DNA of 64,000 bases from Lysinibacillus_B sp050613145 (GTDB lineage Bacteria > Bacillota > Bacilli > Bacillales_A > Planococcaceae). A program made the translations under genes and the position numbers. Location of the stretch: contig NZ_CP192507.1 in assembly GCF_050613145.1 (NCBI RefSeq), positions 2,542,001 to 2,606,000 of the forward strand, written 5' to 3'. The notes under the pieces were generated by a model. It had not been told where the DNA came from and ran no database searches. It saw only the letters and a program-made list of their open reading frames with translations. The first letter of the stretch is position 1, and each line of letters begins with the position of its first letter. This document shows positions 52,221 through 60,228 of this stretch, in pieces.

Positions 52221-52990
52221 TGTTTATTTCCTCCTAATTGTTGGATTGCTTGCTCTACTCCCTCAAACGTTGCATACACTTCTCCGTAAGCAATTTGAGG
52301 GCGCTTAATTAAAATAATTTCTATATTCAAATCGAGCGCCGCTTCAATCTTTTCATCGACTGAGCCGACTTTCCCACTCTCTTTTGTCACCATCAACGTG
52401 ACACCGTATTGCTCATACAATGCGGCATTTAATTGTTTCGAAAAAGGACCCTGAATCGCAATAATGTCCTTTTGTACTACACCTAACGCATCACATTTCT
52501 CCATATTTTCTTTATTCGGCAGCATACGAGCTAGTAGACGAATACGCTCATCGCCTAATAAATGCTTTGTAAACGTAGCAAGTGTTTTACTGCCCGTTGT
52601 CAACATAATCGTGCCGCCTTTTTGTTTTGCTAACAGGGCGGCCTCCTCATATGTATCCACCGCTGAAATGAGTGGGTGATCATATTGCTCATTCCGTCGT
52701 TCATACCGAATATAAGGAATATTAAGAATGTTCGAAGCAGAAATCGCTTCTTTTGATGCTTCTTCTGCAAATGGATGACTGGCATCGACAATTTTATTGC
52801 AACCTAACTTTTGACAAAGCTCTACCATTTGCAGTGCATGTAAACGTCCTATATGATGCGAAATATTCGCTTCCTTCAAGCTACTAGCTGCTGATTCTGT
52901 TACGACCGTCGCGATTAACGAATGGCCCTTGTCCTGCAAGCGAACGGCTAACTCTCTCGCATCACTTGTACCTGCTAACATGAAAATCAT
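52217..52990 (-). CDS. cbiJ: Cobalt-precorrin-6A reductase CbiJ
   Basis: This 257-residue NAD(P)H-dependent reductase begins IFMLAGTSDARELAVRLQDK. DASHPFAEEASKEAISASNI and IMLTTGSKTLATFTKHLLGD are typical of the CobK/CbiJ family. It is coupled by 4-bp overlaps to cbiX upstream and cbiC downstream. Confidence 0.92.
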   Translation of the reverse strand: MIFMLAGTSDARELAVRLQDKGHSLIATVVTESAASSLKEANISHHIGRLHALQMVELCQKLGCNKIVDASHPFAEEASKEAISASNILNIPYIRYERRNEQYDHPLISAVDTYEEAALLAKQKGGTIMLTTGSKTLATFTKHLLGDERIRLLARMLPNKENMEKCDALGVVQKDIIAIQGPFSKQLNAALYEQYGVTLMVTKESGKVGSVDEKIEAALDLNIEIILIKRPQIAYGEVYATFEGVEQAIQQLGGNKQ

Positions 52991-53952
52991 GTTGTATGCT
53001 CCACCTTTCCATCATGTGCATGGCTGTGGTGATGATGCTCGTGGTCATGATCGTGATGATGGTCATCATGCGCATGAGGACAGTTGTAACAACGCTCCGG
53101 TGTATGACAACGCACATGGCAGTCAAAGCAGTGGCGATGAATCGGTCCATGTTCTGCTACATAAGCACGATATTTCTCCATATCGCGTTCGCCTGTTGAG
53201 CGCCCTTCTACTGCATCCATTGCACGTTGCTTTAAAATTTCCTGTAACGTTGGGTGATAGCCAAAATACTTCGCTAGCACAAACTCATGTTCCGGATATT
53301 GCTCGCTGTACTGCTGTAACATCTTATCCATACGTTCCATTAGTACACCTGTGAATAAAAAGTACGGTAGCATGATTACTTTTTTTGCACCAAGCTGAAT
53401 GCAGCGTTTGATGCCTTCATCAACACGTGGTTTTGTGACGCCCATAAATGCGCTTTCTATCCATTTCACCTGTAGTTTCTCCCACAGCAAACGAGTAATT
53501 TTATAAAAATCACTATTCGCTTCTGCATCACTACCGCCACGCCCGATAAGTAAAATCGCTGTATCATCATGTTGAGCAGATGTATCGATCCCTACTTCCT
53601 GCAAGCGGTCTATTAAAATATCAAACACTTGTGGATGCACGCTAATCGTTTCTCCATATGTAAATTTCACATCCGGATACTTTTCAATAGCATCTTGGAT
53701 TTCTGCTGGAATATGTAATTTAGAATGACCAGCATGCAATAATATAATCGGTACTACATATACTTCTTTCGCACCTTTTTGAATACACGCTTCAATTCCC
53801 TCTGGTATCGAAGGTCGTGATAACTCCAAGAAGCATGTTTCCACTAAAAATTGATCCTCTAAGTCTGGGCGAATTTTGTCTACAAAGCGCTGGATTTCCT
53901 CATTTCCTGCTGCTAATCGACTTCCATGCCCTACAAATAAAATGGATTTCAT
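52987..53952 (-). CDS. cbiX: Sirohydrochlorin cobaltochelatase CbiX, long form with His/Cys-rich tail
   Basis: This 321-residue two-repeat chelatase has repeat one ILFVGHGSRLAAGNEEIQRF with LLHAGHSKLHIPAEIQDAIE. Repeat two is ILLIGRGGSDAEANSDFYKI. The C terminus holds four Cys residues (HCFDCHVRCHTPERCYNC) and a tail dominated by His and Asp, resembling the Fe-S site and His-rich region of B. megaterium CbiX. The start is ATG 53952 behind AAAGGGAGA. It inserts cobalt early, which defines the anaerobic-type route. Confidence 0.94.
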   Translation of the reverse strand: MKSILFVGHGSRLAAGNEEIQRFVDKIRPDLEDQFLVETCFLELSRPSIPEGIEACIQKGAKEVYVVPIILLHAGHSKLHIPAEIQDAIEKYPDVKFTYGETISVHPQVFDILIDRLQEVGIDTSAQHDDTAILLIGRGGSDAEANSDFYKITRLLWEKLQVKWIESAFMGVTKPRVDEGIKRCIQLGAKKVIMLPYFLFTGVLMERMDKMLQQYSEQYPEHEFVLAKYFGYHPTLQEILKQRAMDAVEGRSTGERDMEKYRAYVAEHGPIHRHCFDCHVRCHTPERCYNCPHAHDDHHHDHDHEHHHHSHAHDGKVEHTT

Positions 53953-53968
53953 TTCAGTCTCCCTTTCG

Positions 53969-55591
53969 TTAATCACCACAAGGAGCTGGCTCTACTTCAA
54001 TTTTGCAGCTCATATCGTGATACGTATAATGCAATATTTTCTTCACACGCTTGAAGTACTTGAACAAGCGCTCGTTCGGATGTGCATGTTGCTTATATTC
54101 TTCAATGATTTTTGTTAGGAGTGGCAACAGTTCCTCCGGTTCAAGCCCTTCTGCAACAGGCTGTGCCGCATGAGCTGTTCTTCCAACCGGTTTTGCCCCG
54201 ATAAATAAATCAAACTTCTTCTTACGATACACAATACCAATATCATCAAAGACAGCGCGGTAGCAAGCCATTCCACATCCATTAAAGCCGACATGCAATT
54301 CCTTCGGTAGCTTCATCCCACCAAGCGTCTGCGCAATTTCCTCTGCATATGGAATGGACTCTGCTTTTTCGCCATAGCAAAAATCACACGCCTTTACATT
54401 GAGCACATCGCCAATCGGTAAAACAAGTAAGCCTGCCTCACGTAAACGAGCAACGAGCTCATTCGGCTGCTCAGTTGGCACTTTCACCAACATGCGATGC
54501 TCCGGTGTATATTCAAGCGTCCCTTGTTCGCCAACAATTTCTGCTAACAACATCATTTGTTGTGGCGTTAGCATTTTATTCGCTACACCTGGACTAACAG
54601 CAAATTCAAAAATTGACTCTACTTTTTGTTGCACTAATACAGATGGTTCACCACCGGCAAGCTTTAGTGCCATCTGTGCCATTTCCAGTGTACTTTTTTT
54701 TGGCTTTTCTGGAGCAGCCACCGTTATTTTTTCAAAACCCGTTTGCGCTTCACCTGTTTGCTGATCCAGTGCCCACGGTTCATTTTCTTTTCGTAAACGT
54801 TGGTGCGGTTTCAACGGTTGTACATCCTCACCTAATGTATATTTACGCTGATAACCACGTGGCGTAATAATTTTATTATCGTAGAAGAATGTCGATGAAT
54901 TACCGACCACTACCGTTGTGAGCATGCCGATATCATGCTCTAGCATTTCAGCAAGCGTTGTTAGCACAATATTCTGACTTTCACGATAAGCACTTTTCAC
55001 TAAACCTACTGGTGTTGCAGGTGAACGATATTTTAATAGAATCCGTTGTGCCTCTACAATTTGTCTTGTACGACGTCCACTTTTCGGATTATAAAAGGCA
55101 ACGACAAAATCAGCCATCGCTGCTGCTTCAATACGTTTTTCAATAACTGTCCATGGTGTTAAGTGGTCACTTAAACTAATCGTACAGGCATCATGCATTA
55201 CTGGGGCACCAAGCAAGCTTGCACACGAGTTAATCGCTGAAATGCCAGGGACCACTTCTACTGCTATGCCGTCCTTTTCTGTCCAGCCAAGCTCAATCAG
55301 TACTTCATACACAAGTCCAGCCATGCCATATACGCCAGCATCTCCACTTGAAATAACGGATACGATATGACCTGCCTCTGCTTGTCGCACCGCCTCCTGT
55401 GCACGTGAAACTTCCTCCGTCATCCCTGTACTAACGATTGATTTCGCCGTTACTAAATGCTCAATCAGTTCTACATATGTTTTATACCCAATGATATAAT
55501 CACTCTGTTTTAATGCATCAACTGCACGTTTTGTAATATGCTCATAATCGCCGGGACCAAAGCCAACGACGAAGATTTTCCCCTTATTCAA
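53969..55591 (-). CDS. cbiH60: CbiH60: C17-methyltransferase fused to a sulfite/nitrite reductase-like domain
   Basis: This 540-residue fusion has residues about 1-245 as CbiH/CobJ (IFVVGFGPGDYEHITKRAVD, SVISSGDAGVYGMAGLVYEV, FVVAFYNPKSGRRTRQIVEA), which methylates C17 with ring contraction. After a linker, residues about 310-500 resemble the ferredoxin half-domain plus Fe-S segment of sulfite/nitrite reductases: VKACDFCYGEKAESIPYAEE and HVGFNGCGMACYRAVFDDIG carry paired Cys for a [4Fe-4S] cluster. The start is TTG 55591 after GGAGGGG. It is the first gene of the main operon. Confidence 0.93.
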   Translation of the reverse strand: MNKGKIFVVGFGPGDYEHITKRAVDALKQSDYIIGYKTYVELIEHLVTAKSIVSTGMTEEVSRAQEAVRQAEAGHIVSVISSGDAGVYGMAGLVYEVLIELGWTEKDGIAVEVVPGISAINSCASLLGAPVMHDACTISLSDHLTPWTVIEKRIEAAAMADFVVAFYNPKSGRRTRQIVEAQRILLKYRSPATPVGLVKSAYRESQNIVLTTLAEMLEHDIGMLTTVVVGNSSTFFYDNKIITPRGYQRKYTLGEDVQPLKPHQRLRKENEPWALDQQTGEAQTGFEKITVAAPEKPKKSTLEMAQMALKLAGGEPSVLVQQKVESIFEFAVSPGVANKMLTPQQMMLLAEIVGEQGTLEYTPEHRMLVKVPTEQPNELVARLREAGLLVLPIGDVLNVKACDFCYGEKAESIPYAEEIAQTLGGMKLPKELHVGFNGCGMACYRAVFDDIGIVYRKKKFDLFIGAKPVGRTAHAAQPVAEGLEPEELLPLLTKIIEEYKQHAHPNERLFKYFKRVKKILHYTYHDMSCKIEVEPAPCGD

Positions 55592-55954
55592 AATGTCCCC
55601 TCCAATAAAAAGACTGTCTCACCTATACTTCTCGTACTGAAAAATAAGTTTCCCATCATAAAGCAGGTAGCCTAGCTTAAGCATCGATTTACAAGCATTT
55701 TCTCTATTCCCTCAACAGATGAGCGCTTTATGATGTTGCTTTTATATAATTTTAATTATCTGTCTTATGCGGAGATTCATTTCTTATCCGCTAAAAAAGG
55801 TGGTGTATGAGAACACCACGCTTTTTACTGACTCATCAACATATCGGCATTATGCGATGAGCCCCTTCTTTCTTCTAACTGAGGAAGATAAAATAAAAAT
55901 GCGTCTAGCTAGTTATTGTCCACATGTCATACGTGTGACGCTATTTTCAATCAA
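55592..55954 (-). promoter_or_regulatory. Long untranslated leader of the cbi operon
   Basis: About 360 nt lie between the riboswitch terminator and cbiH60. A long-range stem CATCATAAAGC/GCTTTATGATG encloses about 60 nt (55657-55738). A second hairpin GTGGTGT/AACACCAC with A/T runs lies near 55796-55827 and could act as a further terminator. No credible gene is present; a 73-codon plus-strand frame was not called. Confidence 0.5.
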
Positions 55955-55987
55955 AATAAAAAAGCTACCTTACGATGAGGTAGCTTG
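55955..55987 (-). terminator. Riboswitch-controlled terminator of the cbi operon
   Basis: The perfect 9-bp stem AAGCTACCT/AGGTAGCTT is followed by TTTTTTATTTTG on the minus strand, directly behind the riboswitch. It is almost the same as the terminator at 38272-38307. Confidence 0.87.
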
Positions 55988-56029
55988 AAATGGAAACGTT
56001 AAAAAAGAACCCGCCTCCATTTCCTATCC

Positions 56030-56225
56030 CCCGAAGAAATGTACAGTCGTCCAGCAAGGCAGGTCTCCTGGCTTCGCTTCATCCTTTGACGTTCCTTCCC
56101 ATACAAGCGTACAGTGGATTTTTCGTCATCGTCAGCGTTTACAGTTGCGGGGACAGCGACGGATTTACACCGTTCTTCCCTTTTAAACTACATATAGTAG
56201 TACCTTCACTAGAACTAATACAATA
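56030..56225 (-). ncRNA. Cobalamin riboswitch controlling the cbi operon
   Basis: The minus-strand RNA has GGGAAGAACGGTGTAAATCC, GCTGTCCCCGCAACTGTAAACG and the B12 box GCCAGGAGACCTGCC. It is followed by a terminator and the biosynthetic operon, so cobalamin should switch off its own synthesis. Sequence from the promoter to the terminator is nearly the same as at 38272-38601. Confidence 0.94.
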
Positions 56226-56249
56226 TATTGTTTTATCTTAACAGATTTT

Positions 56250-56279
56250 AGTATAGCATGTCTTTAAATTTTCTGTAAA
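56250..56279 (-). promoter_or_regulatory. Promoter of the cbi riboswitch transcript
   Basis: TTTACA and TATACT on the minus strand with 17-18 bp spacing correspond to the promoter in front of the nrd riboswitch. It overlaps the 3' end of the phosphatase gene at 56264. Confidence 0.65.
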
Positions 56280-56839
56280 GTTATTTTTTCCAAATACCAC
56301 TCTTCCTCATCTAAATACAAAGAAATAAAGTCCCCACCTAAAAGCATTCCCTTTTGCCATAATGTCGCCAGTGAACGCTTGTCGATTACCCATTGTAAAC
56401 AGGCAATCGCTACACCGTGCGAAACAATCGCAATACGTTGCTGTGGCATGTCTTTTATACTTTGTAAAAATGCGAGTAGACGATTTGCTACTTGCTCAAA
56501 TGATTCCTGTGAGTCTGGGATAAACTTTTCAGGTGCTTCGCTGTAGTATTGATAATTCAATTGTTGCTTAAGATGTGTAATTTTTTGCCCTTGCCAATCA
56601 CCTAAATAAATTTCACGAAGGCGTGCGTCTGTATGAATTTCCATGTTCGGAAACATCCATGTAGCAGTTGACATAGCACGTTTTAAGTCACTTGCATAGA
56701 CGATATCAGGTTGCCAGTCCACAGCCAGCGCTTGTTGTTTACCATATTCCGTTAGAGGCGAATCAAGCCAACCTTGTAATATCCCTTGCTTGTTCCACTC
56801 TGTTTCACCATGACGATAAATTCTAATTGTTTTGCACAT
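56264..56839 (-). CDS. cobC: Histidine phosphatase, probable alpha-ribazole-5'-phosphate phosphatase
   Basis: This 191-residue phosphoglycerate-mutase-fold protein has the phosphohistidine motif IYRHGETEWNKQGILQGWLD at the N terminus and the second His in IAIVSHGVAIACLQW. Context right after the CobD-type decarboxylase points to the CobC role of removing phosphate in nucleotide-loop assembly. The family also contains general phosphatases, so the substrate is inferred. It overlaps cobD by 17 bp. Confidence 0.8.
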   Translation of the reverse strand: MCKTIRIYRHGETEWNKQGILQGWLDSPLTEYGKQQALAVDWQPDIVYASDLKRAMSTATWMFPNMEIHTDARLREIYLGDWQGQKITHLKQQLNYQYYSEAPEKFIPDSQESFEQVANRLLAFLQSIKDMPQQRIAIVSHGVAIACLQWVIDKRSLATLWQKGMLLGGDFISLYLDEEEWYLEKITLQKI

Positions 56840-57896
56840 AGTCAGTAAATACTTTCATAAACGTTTTCATTTTTTCAGGCTCCTTCATCGCAAGGCGGAA
56901 CCACTGTCCGTCTAGGCCGACATAATTCTTCGTATGACGAAGGACAATTCCCGCTGACAGAAGCGTTTTAAAAAAATGATCTGGACTATATGACGATGGC
57001 AATTTAAACAACAAAAAATTAGCCGCGCTATTTGATACTTCGCATGCATAATCTTTCAAAAAGTTTGTCATTTCTTCCCGTATTTGTGTGCTGCTTTGTC
57101 TCGCTTGTACAACATACCGGTCCTCTTCCAAGCAAAGACACCCTACCTGATTAGCTATTCCACTTACGTTCCAATGTGGGAAAAAGCCCGTAAACATGAA
57201 CGCTTTTTGACTGACAATATAACCGAGCCGAATCCCTGCTAATGCATACATTTTCGTCATAGAGCGTAACACAATTAAATTCTCGTACTTTTCAACAAGT
57301 GGGATTACACTTTCTGCTTCATCTGTCCAATCCATAAAGGCCTCGTCCACTACTAAAGTACAACTTACTTTTTGCCCATATTCAAGTAACGACTGAATGG
57401 CCATTTTCGTTGTCAATGCACCTGTTGGATTATTTGGATTGCATAAATAGACCGCATCAACCGTATGCATCGCTGCCTTCACTTGTTCCATTGAAAATGT
57501 ATATGTACAAATATCTTCTACTACAATCGACTGAATCGTCACATTTTCTTGCAGTAAAGTTCGTTTATATTCCGAAAAAGACGGCTCAATTAATCCCACT
57601 ATTTCTCCGTTAAAATAACGAGCTAACACCATTAAACATTCGGCTGCACCATTACCAACAATAATGTGCTCAGGCTTTACATTATGGAACATTGCAACCT
57701 TTGAACGAAATGGCTCCGCTTGTTCATTTGGATATGCTGCAATTTGACTGATTAGTGATGGCCATGCATGCTGTACACTTGGCGGGACACCTATTGGATT
57801 GACATTTTCACTTAAATCAATGATTTTGTTTGGCATCTGTATACGAAGTGCCTTATAAAGAGCATCGGCATTAGCCCCATGTGCTGGATATTGCAA
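56823..57896 (-). CDS. cobD: L-threonine-O-3-phosphate decarboxylase CobD (PLP enzyme)
   Basis: This 357-residue fold-type I aminotransferase relative makes (R)-1-amino-2-propanol phosphate. It opens GANADALYKALRIQMPNKII and LSENVNPIGVPPSV, typical of CobD. The PLP Lys lies in VLRSMTKMYALAGIRLGYIV, and CNPNNPTGALTTK and LVVDEAFMDWTDE bind the cofactor. The HisC family is similar, but the cbiB and cobC neighbours decide the call. It overlaps both neighbours. Confidence 0.9.
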   Translation of the reverse strand: MQYPAHGANADALYKALRIQMPNKIIDLSENVNPIGVPPSVQHAWPSLISQIAAYPNEQAEPFRSKVAMFHNVKPEHIIVGNGAAECLMVLARYFNGEIVGLIEPSFSEYKRTLLQENVTIQSIVVEDICTYTFSMEQVKAAMHTVDAVYLCNPNNPTGALTTKMAIQSLLEYGQKVSCTLVVDEAFMDWTDEAESVIPLVEKYENLIVLRSMTKMYALAGIRLGYIVSQKAFMFTGFFPHWNVSGIANQVGCLCLEEDRYVVQARQSSTQIREEMTNFLKDYACEVSNSAANFLLFKLPSSYSPDHFFKTLLSAGIVLRHTKNYVGLDGQWFRLAMKEPEKMKTFMKVFTDYVQNN

Positions 57897-58824
57897 TGAT
57901 AATTCCCCCTACTACAACTAAAAAATAGAGTGTGACGACATACATTTGTTGAATCGATTGTACAATATGGCTACGATTCATTTCAAAAACAAGCTGCCCC
58001 ATATACGCACGAAATGATTTTTTACCACCGTATACATTCTCACCGCCGAGACGAATACCAAGCTGTACAGCCGTCGCTGCCTCTAAATAACCGCTGTTTG
58101 GACTCGGGTGCTTCCTAGCATCCCCTATCCACTGTGCAAATCGATAAGTAAATGGCTTTTGGGCAACAGCTTTTGTGCCAATAAGCAATAAAAAGCCTGT
58201 AATGCGGCTCGGAATGAAATTAGCGACATCGTCTAGCTTTGCGGCGACAAAGCCAAAATCATTATAACGCTCATTTTTATAGGCAATCATCGAATCCAGC
58301 GTATTAATGGCCTTATACACCCACGCACCTGTTGCGCCAAATAAAAGAGCGTAAAATAATGGTGCGGTTACACCATCACTCGTATTTTCAGACACTGTTT
58401 CCACAACACCGCGCACAATTTCACTTTCATCTAAATGTTCCGTATCCCGGCCAACAATCCACCCGAGCTTTTCACGTGCTTCTTTGAAATCTTGTTGTTC
58501 TAATGCGCGGTATACAAGCATCGCCGCTTCCTCTAAGCTTTTTTGTGCTAGAGCCAAACTAATGAGTATAACCTCTATTGCAATACCAAATGCCCAGTGA
58601 ACAGTGTAACTGAGCCAAACAATGCCACCTACAACAAAACCCGTTGTTAAAACGGTTACGACAACAGCACAGAAACCTTTATATTTCCGCGCATTCCCCT
58701 TATTCCAATGCTTTTCTAAAAAAGCAATTAACCGCCCAATCCATATAACTGGATGTGTCCACTTTTTCGGATCCCCAAATAACCGGTCTACTATTATTCC
58801 CATTATACCTATCACAACCGTCAC
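57871..58824 (-). CDS. cbiB: Adenosylcobinamide-phosphate synthase CbiB
   Basis: This 317-residue membrane enzyme attaches aminopropanol (phosphate) to adenosylcobyric acid. The N terminus GIIVDRLFGDPKKWTHPVIW is the family signature, followed by IGRLIAFLEKHWNKGNARKY. ETVSENTSDGVTAPLFYALL and NTLDSMIAYKNERYNDFGFV are conserved internal motifs. About five hydrophobic segments are visible. The start is GTG 58824 behind TAGGTGA. No B12 riboswitch lies upstream, so this branch seems to be controlled differently from the cbi operon. Confidence 0.94.
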   Translation of the reverse strand: MTVVIGIMGIIVDRLFGDPKKWTHPVIWIGRLIAFLEKHWNKGNARKYKGFCAVVVTVLTTGFVVGGIVWLSYTVHWAFGIAIEVILISLALAQKSLEEAAMLVYRALEQQDFKEAREKLGWIVGRDTEHLDESEIVRGVVETVSENTSDGVTAPLFYALLFGATGAWVYKAINTLDSMIAYKNERYNDFGFVAAKLDDVANFIPSRITGFLLLIGTKAVAQKPFTYRFAQWIGDARKHPSPNSGYLEAATAVQLGIRLGGENVYGGKKSFRAYMGQLVFEMNRSHIVQSIQQMYVVTLYFLVVVGGIIIAISSTWG

Positions 58825-59008
58825 AAAACATCACCTACTTCTTGATAAATATCATCACTATACTATAGATTACATCATTTTTGTATATCATTTATGTGAA
58901 GAAGAAGTTGTAAGAAGTTAAAGAAGCAATCTATGTTGACGCATTAAAAAGCGATTTACCTACTCATCATGCGGAAATTAACAAGCAGTTATTTCCAATT
59001 ATATAGTG

Positions 59009-59036
59009 TTGAATATACAAGGAAAATGTTTATAAT
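59009..59036 (+). promoter_or_regulatory. Sigma-A promoter of the Pyr_excise-like gene
   Basis: TTGAAT and TATAAT are separated by 16 bp, about 50 bp before the start codon. The match to the -10 consensus is perfect. Confidence 0.75.
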
Positions 59037-59085
59037 AGTTGCTATTGAATAGTTCATTTTTCTTCAGTCTAAAGGAGGTTTTAAT

Positions 59086-59502
59086 ATGCGTTTATGGCAT
59101 CAAGATATGATGGATCTTCTCCCAAAATCGCAGCTTCTTGCACAATGGCGGGAACTAAATAGTATTTTTGCCAAAGAAGATCGACACATTTTAATTAACT
59201 ATATTTATGAATACCCTAAAGAACATCTGTACGCTTACACACAACTAGTTTTACGTGAAATGAGTGAGCGTGCCATAAAAATACGTACCGTTGATAAAAT
59301 GAATCATTACTTTAAAGACATTGACCCTACAGTAAAAATTGAAAAACCATTCCACAATCATCATAACGATACGTATTTTGAAATATGTTATTTTAACTTA
59401 AAAGAAAAATATTTGCGTGGACAAAAAGACTTTGAGGAGTCACGTTTTCAAGCGCTCGATACACGATACAAATCTGTTCAAGCAAGAAAAGACATGGTAT
59501 GA
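59086..59502 (+). CDS. Pyrimidine dimer DNA glycosylase-like protein (Pyr_excise / TIGR02328 type)
   Basis: This 138-residue protein opens MRLWHQDMMDLLPKSQLLAQ followed by WRELNSIF. This matches the MRLWHxDLIxxLPxxQLLGQWRE signature of uncharacterised proteins related to T4 endonuclease V. The rest is basic and His-rich (PFHNHHNDTYFEICYF). AAAGGAGG precedes the ATG and a good promoter lies upstream. Whether it repairs UV damage is unknown. Confidence 0.7.
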   Translation: MRLWHQDMMDLLPKSQLLAQWRELNSIFAKEDRHILINYIYEYPKEHLYAYTQLVLREMSERAIKIRTVDKMNHYFKDIDPTVKIEKPFHNHHNDTYFEICYFNLKEKYLRGQKDFEESRFQALDTRYKSVQARKDMV

Positions 59503-59557
59503 TGAACCTTTAGGACAAGTATTTCGTCGTAAGGGATAGTCTATGTTTTGGAGTTGA

Positions 59558-60184
59558 TTGAATTTGTTAGATACAATCGTTATGCCAATGATTGAATTTT
59601 TTAAAGGGTTAGGCTACTTCGGTGTGCTTTTAGCGCTTTGTTTTGAATTTATTCCTGCTGAAGCGGTGTTGCCACTTGCGGGATACTGGATTTCACAAGG
59701 AGAATTCAACTATTATTTAATGGTACTTGCCGGTACAGTCGGTGGTACAATTGGCCCGATTACACTATATGCACTTGGTCGTTATGGTGGCCGTCCACTT
59801 GTTTTAAAGTACGGTAAATATTTTTTAGTTAATGAGAAACAAGTAAATGCAGCAGATAAATTTTTTGCCAAATACGGTGCAGGGGTTGCTTTCTTCGGTC
59901 GCTTTATGCCTGTTGTCCGTACCGCGATTTCCGTCCCATGCGGCATGGCGAAAATGTCACTTGCGAAATTCTCCGTCTATACATTTTGTGCTATGTTGCC
60001 CATCACAGCGCTTTACGTCTATTTAGGGGTAAAGCTTGGAGAAAATTGGGAACAAGCAGGTCCATTATTTAAACAATATTTACAACCTTTCGTTATTGTA
60101 ATTGTTCTATTAGCTGTTATATACGGTGTCTATAAATATCGTCAAAAACTATTAGAACGCCGACTCAATATGAAAGACAAATAA
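59558..60184 (+). CDS. DedA-family membrane protein
   Basis: This 208-residue VTT/DedA protein has about five hydrophobic segments. Family features are FEFIPAEAVLPLAGYWISQG with acidic residues in the membrane, GTVGGTIGPITLYALGRYGG, and FFGRFMPVVRTAISVPCGMA with essential Arg residues. DedA proteins act in lipid translocation (undecaprenyl phosphate or phospholipid) and envelope homeostasis. The start is a TTG 4 nt after GGAG; a second TTG two codons on is possible. Confidence 0.88.
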   Translation: MNLLDTIVMPMIEFFKGLGYFGVLLALCFEFIPAEAVLPLAGYWISQGEFNYYLMVLAGTVGGTIGPITLYALGRYGGRPLVLKYGKYFLVNEKQVNAADKFFAKYGAGVAFFGRFMPVVRTAISVPCGMAKMSLAKFSVYTFCAMLPITALYVYLGVKLGENWEQAGPLFKQYLQPFVIVIVLLAVIYGVYKYRQKLLERRLNMKDK

Positions 60185-60186
60185 AC

Positions 60187-60226
60187 GAAAGCCTCCCTGA
60201 ACATAAAGTGCAGTGGAGGCTTGTTT
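60187..60226. terminator. Bidirectional terminator between dedA and the HTH regulator
   Basis: AAGCCTCC/GGAGGCTT flanks an 18-nt loop, with T-rich flanks on the plus strand. It separates convergent genes. Confidence 0.75.
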
Positions 60227-60228
60227 CA

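Noticed and set aside
52929..53354. A 141-codon plus-strand frame
   Set aside because: It is antisense to the His-rich tail of CbiX; the length comes from codon bias of the CAT/CAC-rich stretch.
55767..55988. A 73-codon plus-strand frame in the cbi leader
   Set aside because: It is antisense to the leader hairpins and riboswitch terminator and resembles no protein family.
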